Positions 1 to 16,074 are shown, numbered from the stretch's first letter. The stretch: DNA of 64,000 nucleotides from Streptomyces sp. Ru62 (GCF_002920615.1 NZ_PQSU01000029.1:1-64000); one strand, 5' to 3'. Numbers and translations are program-made. The notes: generated by a model from the sequence alone, not told the origin.

Positions 1-143
1 CGGCGCACGGTCACCGACCTCGCCCGGACGGCCGGCGAGGCGCCCGCCGAAGAGGCCGCCGCGCCGGAGCCCGCCGACGCGCTCATCACTCTGTCCGCCG
101 AAGAACTCGCCGACCTCGAACTTGAGTTGAGTGAGGACCTGAC

Positions 144-147
<4 letters not shown>
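1..147 (+). CDS. C-terminal end of an upstream NRPS (partial)
   Basis: The frame is open from the left edge to TGA at 145-147 and encodes the last 48 residues of a larger protein. The tail is Ala/Glu/Pro-rich and ends in an acidic ITLSAEELADLELELSEDL-type segment, like the short C-terminal tails or docking segments of actinobacterial NRPSs. Its stop overlaps the GTG start of the next NRPS gene (GTGA), so the two are translationally coupled. No catalytic domain remains in the window, so the class is inferred from the tail and the neighbour. Confidence 0.7.
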
Positions 148-7580
<7,433 letters not shown>

Positions 7581-7635
7581 CCGACGTCGTACCACCACCG
7601 ACCGTCCACCACCGTCCGAGATCTGGAGACCCGCC

Positions 7636-7842
7636 ATGGCCAATCCCTTCGACAACGAAGACGGCACCTTCCTCGTCCTCGTCAACGACGAGGGGCAGCA
7701 CTCCCTGTGGCCGTCCTTCGCCGCCGTGCCCGACGGCTGGCGCGTGGCCCTCGACGCCACCGACCGCGCCTCCGCCGTCGCCTACGTGGAGAGCAACTGG
7801 ACCGACCTGCGCCCGCTGAGCCTGCAGCGGCAGGCGGGCTGA
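7636..7842 (+). CDS. MbtH-like NRPS accessory protein
   Basis: A 68-residue protein that binds adenylation domains and supports their folding and amino-acid activation. It shows the family hallmarks NDEGQHSLWP, the central Trp of PDGW and the C-terminal ESNWTDLRP. The start ATG follows a GGAGA ribosome site. It lies 55 bases after the NRPS and 2 bases before the exporter gene, so it is in the same operon. Length and motifs are complete. Confidence 0.96.
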   Translation: MANPFDNEDGTFLVLVNDEGQHSLWPSFAAVPDGWRVALDATDRASAVAYVESNWTDLRPLSLQRQAG

Positions 7843-7844
7843 CC

Positions 7845-8894
7845 GTGGCCGCGTCCGACACGGCGATCCTCGCCGAGGGGCTGAGCAAGAGCTACCGCTC
7901 CCACACCGCGCTGCAGGGCATCGACCTGGCGGTGCCGGCCGGCACCGTCCTCGGGGTCCTCGGGCCCAACGGCGCCGGCAAGACCACCACCGTCCGCATC
8001 CTCGCCACCCTGGTGCGGCCGACCGGTGGCCGGGCCACCGTCGCCGGGTACGACGTGGTCCGCGAGGGCCGGGAGGTGCGCCGGCGCATCGGCCTGGCCG
8101 GGCAGTACGCCGCCGTGGACGAACTCCTCACCGGGCGCGAGAACCTGGTCCTGCTGGCCCGGCTGCTCCGGTTCGGCCGGCGCGGTGCCGCCCGCCGGGC
8201 CGCCGAGCTGCTGGACCGGTTCGAGCTGACCGAGGCCGCCGACCGGCCCGCGGGTACCTACTCCGGCGGGATGCGCCGCCGGCTCGACCTCGCCACGTGT
8301 GTCATCGGCGACCCCGAGGTGCTGTTCCTGGACGAGCCCACCACCGGTCTGGACCCGGCCAGCCGCAACGTGCTGTGGGACGTGGTGCGGGACCTGGCCG
8401 CCGGTGGTGTGACGATCCTGCTCACCACCCAGTACCTGGAGGAGGCCGACCAGCTCGCCGACCGCATCGCCGTCATCGACGCCGGCCGGGTCATCGCCGA
8501 GGGCACCCCGGACACCCTCAAACGGCAGGTCGGCAGCGACCGGCTGGAGGTGACCGTGGCCGGCCCCGAGGACCTCGCCGACGCGGTCGCCGCGCTGGCC
8601 GTGCTCGGCGGTCCGGCCCCCGTCACCGACGAGGCCGCCCGCCGGGTGTCCGTCCAGCTCGGCCCGGACGGTCTGGACGACCTGGCCCGCGCCGCGCAGG
8701 CCCTGCGCGACAAGGGCGTACCCACCGTCGACATCGACCTGCGCAGGCCCACGCTCGACGACGTCTTCTTCGACCTCACGGGCACGAGCGGACGACCTGC
8801 ACCGCCCAGGGAACCGAACCCGTCACCGACCCCCCGGAAGCACCCCGCGCCGACCACCGGGGATGCCCCCGTTGTGAGAGAGGAGTCCCGGTGA
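7845..8894 (+). CDS. DrrA-type ABC exporter ATP-binding protein
   Basis: A 349-residue nucleotide-binding subunit that should power export of the cluster product, giving self-resistance. Walker A is GPNGAGKTTT, the signature is YSGGMRRRLDLA, Walker B is EVLFLDEPTTGLDP, and the Q/H loops are present. The C-terminal third (VPTVDIDLRRPTLDDVFFDL) is the tail typical of DrrA/DRA1-family drug exporters. The start was set at GTG 7845, two bases after the mbtH stop, because the ABC homology begins directly (AILAEGLSKSY). The stop overlaps the permease start as GTGA. Confidence 0.93.
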   Translation: MAASDTAILAEGLSKSYRSHTALQGIDLAVPAGTVLGVLGPNGAGKTTTVRILATLVRPTGGRATVAGYDVVREGREVRRRIGLAGQYAAVDELLTGRENLVLLARLLRFGRRGAARRAAELLDRFELTEAADRPAGTYSGGMRRRLDLATCVIGDPEVLFLDEPTTGLDPASRNVLWDVVRDLAAGGVTILLTTQYLEEADQLADRIAVIDAGRVIAEGTPDTLKRQVGSDRLEVTVAGPEDLADAVAALAVLGGPAPVTDEAARRVSVQLGPDGLDDLARAAQALRDKGVPTVDIDLRRPTLDDVFFDLTGTSGRPAPPREPNPSPTPRKHPAPTTGDAPVVREESR

Positions 8895-9739
8895 CGGCCA
8901 CGGCCACCACTCCGACCGCCCCGTCCCGGCCGGCGGCCGGATCCGTGCGCGGGCACCTCGGTGACACGTTCGCCCTGGCCGGCCGCCATCTGACCCATCT
9001 GCGCCGCTCACCGGGCCGGCTGGTGCTGGTCACCATGAACCCGCTGGTGATGCTGATCGCCGTCGGCTACCTCTTCCGCAGCTCCATGCACATCCCGGGC
9101 GGCGTGGCCTACGAGGACTTCATCATGGCCGGCATCGCCATCCAGGTCGGCCTGACCGGCGTGGGACCCACCGCCATCGGTGTCGCCCTGGACCTGCGGC
9201 ACGGACTGGTCGACCGGTTCCGCTCGCTGCCGATCTCCCCGTCCTCCGTGCTGCTCGGACGCACCCTGTCCGACCTGGTCGTCGGCGCGGTCAGCCTGAC
9301 CGCGGTCAGCCTCGTCGGCCTGGGCGTGGGCTGGCGCCCGCACGAGGGCGTGCTGCGCACCGCCGCCGGCTTCGGGGTGCTGCTCGCCTTCGTCTACGTG
9401 ATGACCTGGGTCGGCATCCTGCTCGGCACCACCCAGCGCAACATCGAGGCCATCGACGGCACCGGCGCGCTGGTGCTGGTCATCCTCAGCTTCCTGTCCA
9501 ACGCCTACGTCCCCGTCAGCGGCCTGCCCGACTGGCTGCGCCCGGTCGCCGAGTGGAACCCCGTCACGTCGGTCGTCACGACCTGCCGGCGGCTGTGGGG
9601 CAACGACCCGGGCACGGCGGCCTCCGGTGGCTTCCCCGCCCACCACCCGGGTCTGGTGACCGCCGTGACGCTCACGGCGCTGCTGCTCGCCGCGGTGTGG
9701 GGCGGTGTGCGCGGGTTCCGCCGCGCGGGCGGCCACTGA
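8891..9739 (+). CDS. DrrB-type ABC-2 exporter permease
   Basis: A 282-residue membrane subunit partnering the preceding ATPase. It has about six hydrophobic spans and an ABC-2 core containing GVALDLRHGLVDRFRSLPIS, the conserved segment of DrrB/NodJ-like permeases. The GTG start overlaps the ATPase stop and has AGGAG 6 bases upstream. This is the last gene of the NRPS-mbtH-exporter transcription unit; a palindrome and a gap of about 170 bases follow. Confidence 0.92.
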   Translation: MTATATTPTAPSRPAAGSVRGHLGDTFALAGRHLTHLRRSPGRLVLVTMNPLVMLIAVGYLFRSSMHIPGGVAYEDFIMAGIAIQVGLTGVGPTAIGVALDLRHGLVDRFRSLPISPSSVLLGRTLSDLVVGAVSLTAVSLVGLGVGWRPHEGVLRTAAGFGVLLAFVYVMTWVGILLGTTQRNIEAIDGTGALVLVILSFLSNAYVPVSGLPDWLRPVAEWNPVTSVVTTCRRLWGNDPGTAASGGFPAHHPGLVTAVTLTALLLAAVWGGVRGFRRAGGH

Positions 9740-9746
9740 CCGCCGT

Positions 9747-9773
9747 CAGTGGTCCGTCAGTTGACGGTCACTG
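9747..9773. promoter_or_regulatory. Inverted repeat and promoter-like region before the ACP operon
   Basis: CAGTGGTCCGTCA (9747-9759) is answered by TGACGGTCACTG (9762-9773) with one bulge, just after the permease stop. It could be a weak terminator or an operator. TGGACA (9772-9777) followed 15 bases later by TAGGTT (9793-9798) is a possible promoter for the ACP-led operon, although the spacer is short. The T-run near 9797 is not directly attached to the stem. Confidence 0.4.
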
Positions 9774-9910
9774 GACAGTCATCGCCGCTGACTAGGTTTT
9801 TGCCGAGCCTCATCGCTGCCCATTTCCCGCAGCCTTCCCGCTCTTTTCGACTTTCCCTCGCAGGTCTTCCGCGAATCACCCACCGGCCATCCGAAAACGG
9901 AGGAAAGACC

Positions 9911-10162
9911 ATGACGACGGCCGCTCCCGAGCGCCTCACCCGTATCCGGGAAATCATCGCCGAGAACATCGACGTGGACCTGGAGCGCCTTTCCGACACG
10001 GCGCTCTTCATCGACGAACTGGGCGCGGACTCCCTGAAGCTGATCGATGTCCTCAGCGCGCTGGAAATGGAGTACTCCATCGTCATCGACATGAACGAGC
10101 TGCCGAAGATGGTCAACGTGGAGGCCACCTACCAGGTGGCCGCCACGGCCGCCGGCTGGTGA
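9911..10162 (+). CDS. Acyl carrier protein of a type II PKS-like system
   Basis: An 83-residue carrier with the phosphopantetheine site Ser41 in ELGADSLKLIDVL. The start ATG is preceded by CGGAGGAAAG. It should carry the growing polyketide for the adjacent ketosynthase pair. Its stop overlaps the possible GTG start of the KS gene (GTGA), so the ACP is stoichiometrically coupled to the KS genes. The acidic helix II (LKLIDVLSALEMEY) is typical of discrete FAS/PKS carrier proteins rather than of NRPS PCPs. Confidence 0.93.
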   Translation: MTTAAPERLTRIREIIAENIDVDLERLSDTALFIDELGADSLKLIDVLSALEMEYSIVIDMNELPKMVNVEATYQVAATAAGW

Positions 10163-11424
10163 CGCCCATGACCACCACGGCACCCACCGACCGGGCCGGG
10201 CAGCGACGGGTCGTCGTCACCGGCTTCGGGGTGATCTCCAGCATCGGCACCGGGGTCGAGGAGTACACCGCGGGCCTGAAGGCGGGCCGCTCCGGTGCCC
10301 GGCCGATCACCCGCTTCGACACCGAGGGCTTCGGGCAGAACACCGCCTGCGAGGTCCCCGACTTCGAGCCGGAGCGCTGGATCCGCAACCTGCCGTCCGG
10401 CCACGTGGGCCGCGCCGGCCAGTTCGCCGTCGCCGCGGCCCGCATGGCCGTCGAGGACGCCGGGCTGACCGAGACCGACCTCGCCGACCGGCCCGCCGTC
10501 ATCACCGTCGGCACCACCGACGGCGAGTCCCACGACATCGCCGTCCTGCTGGAGCAGGAGCTGGCCGCCGGGGACCCCGAGGCGATGGACCCGGTGCTCG
10601 CCCGCCGGATCTACGCCGGCCGGCTCTCCACCGCCATCGCCCGCGAACTGCGCATGCCGAACGTGGAGGCGACCACCGTCACCACGGCCTGCGCGGCCGG
10701 CAACTACTCGATCGGCTACGGCCTGGACGCCATCCGTTCCGGCGAGGTCGACCTGGCGCTGTGCGGCGGCGCCGACGCCGTCTGCCGCAAGGCGTTCGCC
10801 CTGTTCAAGCGGTTCGGTGCGCTCAGCCCGGACGTGGTGCGCCCCTTCGACAAGGACCGGGGCGGCATCCTGACCGGCGAGGGCGCCGGCATCCTCGTCC
10901 TGGAGAGCCTGGAGTCGGCCCTGGCCCGTGGCGCGCGCATCTACGCCGAGGTCCTCGGCTACGGCCTGAGCTGCGACGCCGCCCACCCCACCGCCCCCAA
11001 CCGGGACGGCATCGCGCGGGGCATCCGGCTCGCCCTGGACGACGCCGGCGTCAAGCGGCAGGAGGTCGACTTCATCTCCGCGCACGGCACCGGCACCAAG
11101 GCCAACGACAGCACCGAGACGGCCGCCATCCTCGACGTGTACGGGGACGCGCCGCCGCGCACGGTCGCCGTGAAGTCGATGCTGGGGCACTCGATGGGCG
11201 CGGCCAGCGCGCTCGGCGCCATCGCCTGCGGTCTCGCGATCGAGCACGGGTTCATCCCGCCCACCATCAACCACCGCGAGACCGACCCGGACTGCCCGCT
11301 CGACGTCGTACCCAACGAGGCCGTCACGGCGGACGTCCGGATCGTGCAGAACAACTCCAGCGCCTTCGCCGGCAACAACGCCGTGCTGATCCTGGGCACC
11401 TACGGGGAGAAGGTCCGACCATGA
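10159..11424 (+). CDS. Ketosynthase alpha, FabF/type II PKS family, catalytically complete
   Basis: A 421-residue decarboxylating Claisen condensation enzyme. The catalytic triad is visible: Cys178 in TTACAAGN, His309 in SAHGTGTKAN and His344 in KSMLGHSMGA. GTG 10159 overlaps the ACP stop; ATG 10168 is an alternative start three codons later. It is followed by a cysteine-less partner, which is the KS-alpha/KS-beta arrangement of type II PKSs. The exporter and NRPS neighbours suggest that it makes an acyl group attached to the peptide, not an aromatic polycycle: no cyclase or aromatase is nearby. Confidence 0.94.
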   Translation: MTPMTTTAPTDRAGQRRVVVTGFGVISSIGTGVEEYTAGLKAGRSGARPITRFDTEGFGQNTACEVPDFEPERWIRNLPSGHVGRAGQFAVAAARMAVEDAGLTETDLADRPAVITVGTTDGESHDIAVLLEQELAAGDPEAMDPVLARRIYAGRLSTAIARELRMPNVEATTVTTACAAGNYSIGYGLDAIRSGEVDLALCGGADAVCRKAFALFKRFGALSPDVVRPFDKDRGGILTGEGAGILVLESLESALARGARIYAEVLGYGLSCDAAHPTAPNRDGIARGIRLALDDAGVKRQEVDFISAHGTGTKANDSTETAAILDVYGDAPPRTVAVKSMLGHSMGAASALGAIACGLAIEHGFIPPTINHRETDPDCPLDVVPNEAVTADVRIVQNNSSAFAGNNAVLILGTYGEKVRP

Positions 11425-12548
11425 GCAACGCAACTGCCGTCCCGCGGGCCGCGCTGCCCCCGGACACGCCCGTCATCACCGGCTGGTCGGCGGTGTCGCC
11501 GTACGGCGTCGGACGCGAGGCGTTCACCGCCGGCGTGCGCGCCGGTGCGAAGACGGCCGTGATGGCGGACGCCGCTCACGGCACCCTGCCGTCGCCGGAG
11601 GTGTGCACCGTGCCCGGCTTCGACATCCAGGAACTGCTCGGCAAGCGGGGCACCGCGAAGATGGACCGGCTCACCGCGCTCACCCTGGTGGCCTCCGACG
11701 GGCTGCTGCGGGACGCCACCGGCGAGCCGGCCGTCACCACCGACGACCTGACCGGTGTCGTCCTCGGCATCACCATGGGCAGCCTGGAGAACGTCACCGA
11801 CTTCCTGCGCCAGTCCTACACCAACGAGCGCCCCTTCTACGTCGACGCCGGCCGCATCCCGTTCGGCAGCCTCAACCACGCGGCCGGTGCCACCGCCATC
11901 CGGCACGGCCTGAAGGGCCCCAACACCACGGTCGCCGGCGGCCGGGCCGCCGGGCTGCTCGCCCTGAACTACGCCCGCCGGCTGCTGGGACAGGGCCGGG
12001 CGACCAAGTACGTGGCCGGTTCGGCGGAGGAGTTCTCCGCCGCGCACGCCTGGTACGAGGCCACCGCCGCCCGGCCGGGCGAGCCCGCGCCGCTGCTCGG
12101 CGAGGGCTGCGGACTGTTCCTGCTGGAGCCCGCCGGGACGGCCGAACGCCCGCCGCTGGCCGCCGTGCTGAGCATCGAGACCCGCGTCGACATCGACGAC
12201 GACCCGTTCGCGACGGCCGACGCCTGCGCCCGCCGCGCCCTGGAGCGGGCCGGGGTCAGTGCCGACGAGGTCTGGGCGGCCGTACCCTGCGCGGCGCCGA
12301 GCGACGCGGGCCGCGCCGAGTACGAGGCGCTCGCCGCGCTTGTGCCGGCCGACGCGCTGCGCCGGGTGCCGTCGATGGAGCTGCTCGGCGACACCAGCGC
12401 CGCCGCCTCCTCCTTCCAGATCGCCGCGGTGCTCTCCGTCGCCGCGGCCGACCCCGGCTCCCGGGGCCGGGCCGCGCTGGTGACCGCCGTGGACCGGGAC
12501 GGCGCCGTCGCCGCCGCCGTACTGCGACTGCTCGGGGAGGACGCGTGA
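11421..12548 (+). CDS. Ketosynthase beta / chain-length-factor-like partner lacking all catalytic residues
   Basis: A 375-residue thiolase-fold protein that presumably dimerises with the preceding KS and shapes chain length. The nucleophile position reads TTVAGGRAAG, so Cys is replaced by Gly rather than the Gln usual in classic CLFs. The first His segment is lost (PCAAPSDAGRAEY) and the second reads ELLGDTS, with Asp for His. It is shorter than the KS-alpha. The ATG overlaps the KS-alpha stop (ATGA). Similar inactive partners occur in type II PKSs making polyenes and cinnamoyl precursors; assignment to that subgroup is inference. Confidence 0.88.
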   Translation: MSNATAVPRAALPPDTPVITGWSAVSPYGVGREAFTAGVRAGAKTAVMADAAHGTLPSPEVCTVPGFDIQELLGKRGTAKMDRLTALTLVASDGLLRDATGEPAVTTDDLTGVVLGITMGSLENVTDFLRQSYTNERPFYVDAGRIPFGSLNHAAGATAIRHGLKGPNTTVAGGRAAGLLALNYARRLLGQGRATKYVAGSAEEFSAAHAWYEATAARPGEPAPLLGEGCGLFLLEPAGTAERPPLAAVLSIETRVDIDDDPFATADACARRALERAGVSADEVWAAVPCAAPSDAGRAEYEALAALVPADALRRVPSMELLGDTSAAASSFQIAAVLSVAAADPGSRGRAALVTAVDRDGAVAAAVLRLLGEDA

Positions 12549-13273
12549 TCGCGCTGGTCAGCGGCGGCTCCCGGGGCATCGGCCGGGCTGTCGTGCAGCG
12601 GCTCGCACGGGACGGCTTCGACGTGTCGTTCTGCTACCGCTCGAACCAGGACGCTGCCGAGGAACTCGCCAAGGAGGCCGCCGAGCACGGCACCCGGGTG
12701 CTCGCCGTCCGCTGCGACGTCGCCGACCCGGAGGACGTGCGCGAGTGGTACGCGCGCACCGAGAGCGAACTCGGCCCCGTCGACGCGGTGGTCACCTCGG
12801 CGGGCGTCACCCGCGACCGGCCGCTGGTGCTGATGGGCCAGGACGACTGGGACGGGGTGCTGCGCACCAACCTGGACGGCGTCTACCACGTGTGCCGGGC
12901 CGCCGCGTTCACCATGAGCAAGCGCCGCACCGGCGTCATCGTCAACCTGTCCTCCGTGGCGGGCATCCACGGCAACACCGGCCAGGCCAACTACGCCGCC
13001 TCCAAGGCGGGGATCATCGGCTTCACCAAGTCCCTCGCCAAGGAGCTGGGCCCGCGCGGCGTGCGCGCCAACGTCGTCGCACCCGGGCTGATCGAGACCG
13101 ACATGGTCGGCGGCATGCCGGCCGCGGCCCTGGAACGCCAGCTCAAGGGCGTGCCGCTGGGCCGGCTGGGCCGCGCCGGGGAAGTGGCCGACCTGGTGGC
13201 GTTCCTGGTGTCCGACCGGGCCGCGTACATCACCGGAGCCGTCGTGGAGATCCACGGGGGCGGCGTCTTCTGA
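12545..13273 (+). CDS. 3-oxoacyl-ACP reductase, FabG-like short-chain dehydrogenase
   Basis: A 242-residue SDR that reduces the beta-keto group on the ACP-bound chain with NADPH. It has an N-terminal cofactor motif SGGSRGIG, the NSAG-like segment TSAGVTRD, and the catalytic set Ser in NLSSVAG, Tyr150 and Lys154 (YAASK). GTG 12545 overlaps the KS-beta stop. Position and coupling show that it works with the KS pair. No dehydratase is coupled to it in this operon. Confidence 0.94.
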   Translation: MIALVSGGSRGIGRAVVQRLARDGFDVSFCYRSNQDAAEELAKEAAEHGTRVLAVRCDVADPEDVREWYARTESELGPVDAVVTSAGVTRDRPLVLMGQDDWDGVLRTNLDGVYHVCRAAAFTMSKRRTGVIVNLSSVAGIHGNTGQANYAASKAGIIGFTKSLAKELGPRGVRANVVAPGLIETDMVGGMPAAALERQLKGVPLGRLGRAGEVADLVAFLVSDRAAYITGAVVEIHGGGVF

Positions 13274-14976
13274 TGGGGGGCCAGATGCAGGGCACGGGGG
13301 AGCGGTACGACGCGATCGTGGTCGGCAGCGGCGTCGGCGGCCTGGTGACGGCCGGCTATCTCGCCGCCGACGGCCGCCGGGTCCTCGTCCTGGAACAGCA
13401 CGACGTCGCCGGCGGCAACGCCCATGTCTTCCGGCGCCGGCGCAAGTACGAGTTCGACGTCGGCACCCACTACCTCGGCGACTGCGGCCCGGACGGGCTG
13501 CTGCCCGCCGTCCTGTCCGGACTGGGCGTCGCCGACCGGGTGCGGTTCCGGCCGATGGACAACGACGGCGGCTTCGACCGGATCATCACGCCCACCGCCC
13601 AGGTCGACGTACCGGCCGGCTGGGACCGCTACCGCGCCCGCCTCAAAGCGGCCCTGCCCGCCGAGGCCGCCGCCGTGGACCGGTTCCTCGACCTCGCCAC
13701 GGCCGTCGCCGCGGCGGGCCGGGCCAGTCTGCTCGGCACCCCGATGGTGGAGCTGTTCCGCCGGTCGCCCGAGACCATGCGCTGGAACCGGCGCACCCTC
13801 GGCCAGGCCCTGGACCACTGCGGACTGTCCGCCAGGGGCCGCACCCTGCTCGCCGCGCAGGCCGGCAACTACGGGGCCCTGCCCGCCGACGTCGGCTTCG
13901 CCGAGCACGTCACGATGATGGACCACTACCTGCGCGGCGCCTACTTCCCGGAGGGCGGCGGCCAGGCCCTGGTCGCCGCGTTCGTGGAGGCCCTGGAGGC
14001 GTACGGCGGCGAGCTGCGCACCCGCTGCGAGGTGCGCCGCATCCTGGTCGAGCGGGGCCGCGCCGCCGGTGTCGAACTCGCCGACGGCACCCGGGTCTCC
14101 GCCCCGCTGGTCGTCTCCAACGCCGACTACCGCCGTACCGTCCTGGACCTGTGCGGCGGCGAGGAGACCTTCCCCGCCGACCTCGTCGCCCGGACCCGCG
14201 CGGCCAGGATGCGGGACGCGGTGGTCGCGGTGTACGTCGCCCTCGACACCGAGCTGCCCGGCCTGCCCAACGCCAACATCTGGTGGCACGACAGCGACGA
14301 CATGGAGGGCGCGCAGGCGGGGATGCTGGACCGCTGGGCCCGTACCGGCACCCTGGACCGGATCCCCCAGCTCGCCTTCTCCTTCGCCTCCGTGAAGGAC
14401 GCCGGGTCCCCGGCCGTGTGCCCGCCGGGCCACAGCAACTTCCAGCTGCTGACGATCCTCCCGCCCGGACCCGCGTTCTGGGGCGCGGACGGCGGCCCGC
14501 TCACGGGCGAGCCGTACCGCCGCCGGCCCGCCTACCTGGCCCGCAAGCGGGAGGTCACCGAGCTGGTCCTGGACACCGCCGAGCGGGTCCTCGGCCCGTT
14601 CCGGGACCGGATCACCCATGTGGAGGCCGCCTCCCCGCTCACCCACGAGCGCTACATCCGCGCCAGCGGCGGCACCCCGTACGGCATGGCCAGCTGGGGC
14701 CCGCGCGGTCAGCGGCCCGATGTGCGCACCGACGTCGAGGGGCTGTACGTGGTCGGGCAGAACACCCGGCACGGCAGCGGCATGGCCGGGGTCGCCGCCG
14801 GCGGCATGGCCGCGGTCTCCCACATCCTGGGGCGCCCCCTGCTGTCCGAGGTGATGTCCGGCACGGTGCTCGGCGACCCCGCCCGGCTGCCCCGGCGCGC
14901 GCCCGGCTGGGACCCGCTGCAGGTGTCGCGCGGACGCGCCCGGCGGCACGCCAAGGGCCTGGCCCGCATCGGCTGA
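13273..14976 (+). CDS. FAD-dependent phytoene-desaturase-like oxidoreductase
   Basis: A 567-residue flavoprotein of the CrtI/retinol-saturase group. The N-terminal dinucleotide motif is VVGSGVGGLVTAGYLAADGR, with a second FAD contact near the C-terminus (GLYVVGQNTRHGSGMAGVAAGG). ATG 13273 shares one base with the upstream stop; ATG 13285 is an alternative. In known cinnamoyl-peptide clusters (skyllamycin, WS9326A and kitacinnamycin types, from memory), a phytoene-dehydrogenase-like enzyme accompanies the type II PKS and helps aromatise a polyene to a benzene ring. That role is inferred here from context; a polyene desaturase or isomerase role is also possible. Confidence 0.85.
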   Translation: MGGQMQGTGERYDAIVVGSGVGGLVTAGYLAADGRRVLVLEQHDVAGGNAHVFRRRRKYEFDVGTHYLGDCGPDGLLPAVLSGLGVADRVRFRPMDNDGGFDRIITPTAQVDVPAGWDRYRARLKAALPAEAAAVDRFLDLATAVAAAGRASLLGTPMVELFRRSPETMRWNRRTLGQALDHCGLSARGRTLLAAQAGNYGALPADVGFAEHVTMMDHYLRGAYFPEGGGQALVAAFVEALEAYGGELRTRCEVRRILVERGRAAGVELADGTRVSAPLVVSNADYRRTVLDLCGGEETFPADLVARTRAARMRDAVVAVYVALDTELPGLPNANIWWHDSDDMEGAQAGMLDRWARTGTLDRIPQLAFSFASVKDAGSPAVCPPGHSNFQLLTILPPGPAFWGADGGPLTGEPYRRRPAYLARKREVTELVLDTAERVLGPFRDRITHVEAASPLTHERYIRASGGTPYGMASWGPRGQRPDVRTDVEGLYVVGQNTRHGSGMAGVAAGGMAAVSHILGRPLLSEVMSGTVLGDPARLPRRAPGWDPLQVSRGRARRHAKGLARIG

Positions 14977-15030
14977 CCGGCCCGCCGGCCGGCCCTCTTC
15001 GTCCAACGAACTCCCTGGAGCAGTGTTCCC

Positions 15031-16074
15031 ATGACCTCACAGGTGTCCCAGGTCCCGTCCTTCTCCGTGATCTCCGGTGCCCAGGTGCACCAGGTGCTCG
15101 CCGGCGCCGAGGACGAGGTCGTCTCGACCGTCGAGGCCGCCTACCGGCTGCACGGCGAGGCGCGGACGGTCAACCCCGACTCGTACTTCCTGCGCTTCCC
15201 GGACCGCCCGTCCTCCCGGATCATCGCGCTGCCCGCCTCGGTGGGCGGTGACGTGGACGTGCACGGCATCAAGTGGATCTCCAGCTTCCCGGAGAACGTG
15301 GCCGCCGGCCTGCCGCGCGCCTCGGCCGTCCTCGTCCTCAACGACGCGCGGACGGGTTACCCGTTCGCCTGCCTGGAGTCCTCCATCATCAGCGCCGCCC
15401 GCACCGCCGCCTCGGCGGCCCTCGCGGCCGACCGGATCAGCCGGGCGCGCGGCACCCGGCCCACCCGGGTCGGCTTCATCGGCACCGGCCTGATCGCCCG
15501 CTATCTGCACACCTACCTGGCGGCCTCCGGCTTCGCCTTCGACGCCCTCGGCGTGCACGACCTGTCCGCCGAGCACGCCGAGGGCTTCACGGGCTACCTG
15601 CGGCGCACGGCCCCGGAGGGCACGGAGATCACCGTGCACGACAAGCCGGAGGACCTGATCCGCGCCAGCGACCTCGTCGTGTTCGCGACCGTCGCGGGAG
15701 AGCCGCACGTGACCGACCCGCAGTGGTTCACGCACAACCCGCTGGTGCTGCACGTGTCGCTGCGCGACCTGTCGCCGGAGATCATCCTCTCCGCCTGGAA
15801 CGCGGTCGACGACGTCGACCACTGCCTCAAGGCGGGCACCTCGCCCCACCTGGCCGAACAGCTCACCGGCAACCGGGACTTCGTCGCCGGCACCCTCCAC
15901 GACGTGCTGACCGGCGCGATCACCCCGCCCGCGGACCGGCCGGTGGTCTTCTCGCCGTTCGGCCTCGGCGTGCTCGACCTGGCGGTCGCGAAGTACGTGT
16001 ACGACCGGGTCCGGGACGCCGACCAGCTGCACACCGTGCCCGGCTTCTTCCACGAGCTGAAGCGGTACGGCTGA
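15031..16074 (+). CDS. SbnB-like dehydrogenase for 2,3-diaminopropionate synthesis (ornithine cyclodeaminase family)
   Basis: A 347-residue member of the ornithine cyclodeaminase/mu-crystallin fold. It has the Rossmann motif RVGFIGTGLIARYLH and the PRASAVLVLND and GIKWISSFPEN segments seen in SbnB-type enzymes. SbnB oxidises N-(1-amino-1-carboxyethyl)-glutamate to release L-2,3-diaminopropionate. It follows the FAD enzyme by 54 bases and has its own GGAG site. The partner SbnA-like synthase is not in the window and would be expected to the left. If present, diaminopropionate is a building block of the peptide. Ornithine cyclodeaminase or alanine dehydrogenase activity is less likely. Confidence 0.82.
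   Translation: MTSQVSQVPSFSVISGAQVHQVLAGAEDEVVSTVEAAYRLHGEARTVNPDSYFLRFPDRPSSRIIALPASVGGDVDVHGIKWISSFPENVAAGLPRASAVLVLNDARTGYPFACLESSIISAARTAASAALAADRISRARGTRPTRVGFIGTGLIARYLHTYLAASGFAFDALGVHDLSAEHAEGFTGYLRRTAPEGTEITVHDKPEDLIRASDLVVFATVAGEPHVTDPQWFTHNPLVLHVSLRDLSPEIILSAWNAVDDVDHCLKAGTSPHLAEQLTGNRDFVAGTLHDVLTGAITPPADRPVVFSPFGLGVLDLAVAKYVYDRVRDADQLHTVPGFFHELKRYG

Noticed and set aside
10159..12548. Aromatic (tetracycline/actinorhodin-like) type II PKS
   Set aside because: No aromatase, cyclase or classic CLF glutamine is present, and the setting is an NRPS cluster with a phytoene-desaturase-like enzyme.
15031..16074. True ornithine cyclodeaminase for proline formation
   Set aside because: The sequence segments and cluster context fit the SbnB branch better, and the next genes have no link to proline metabolism.
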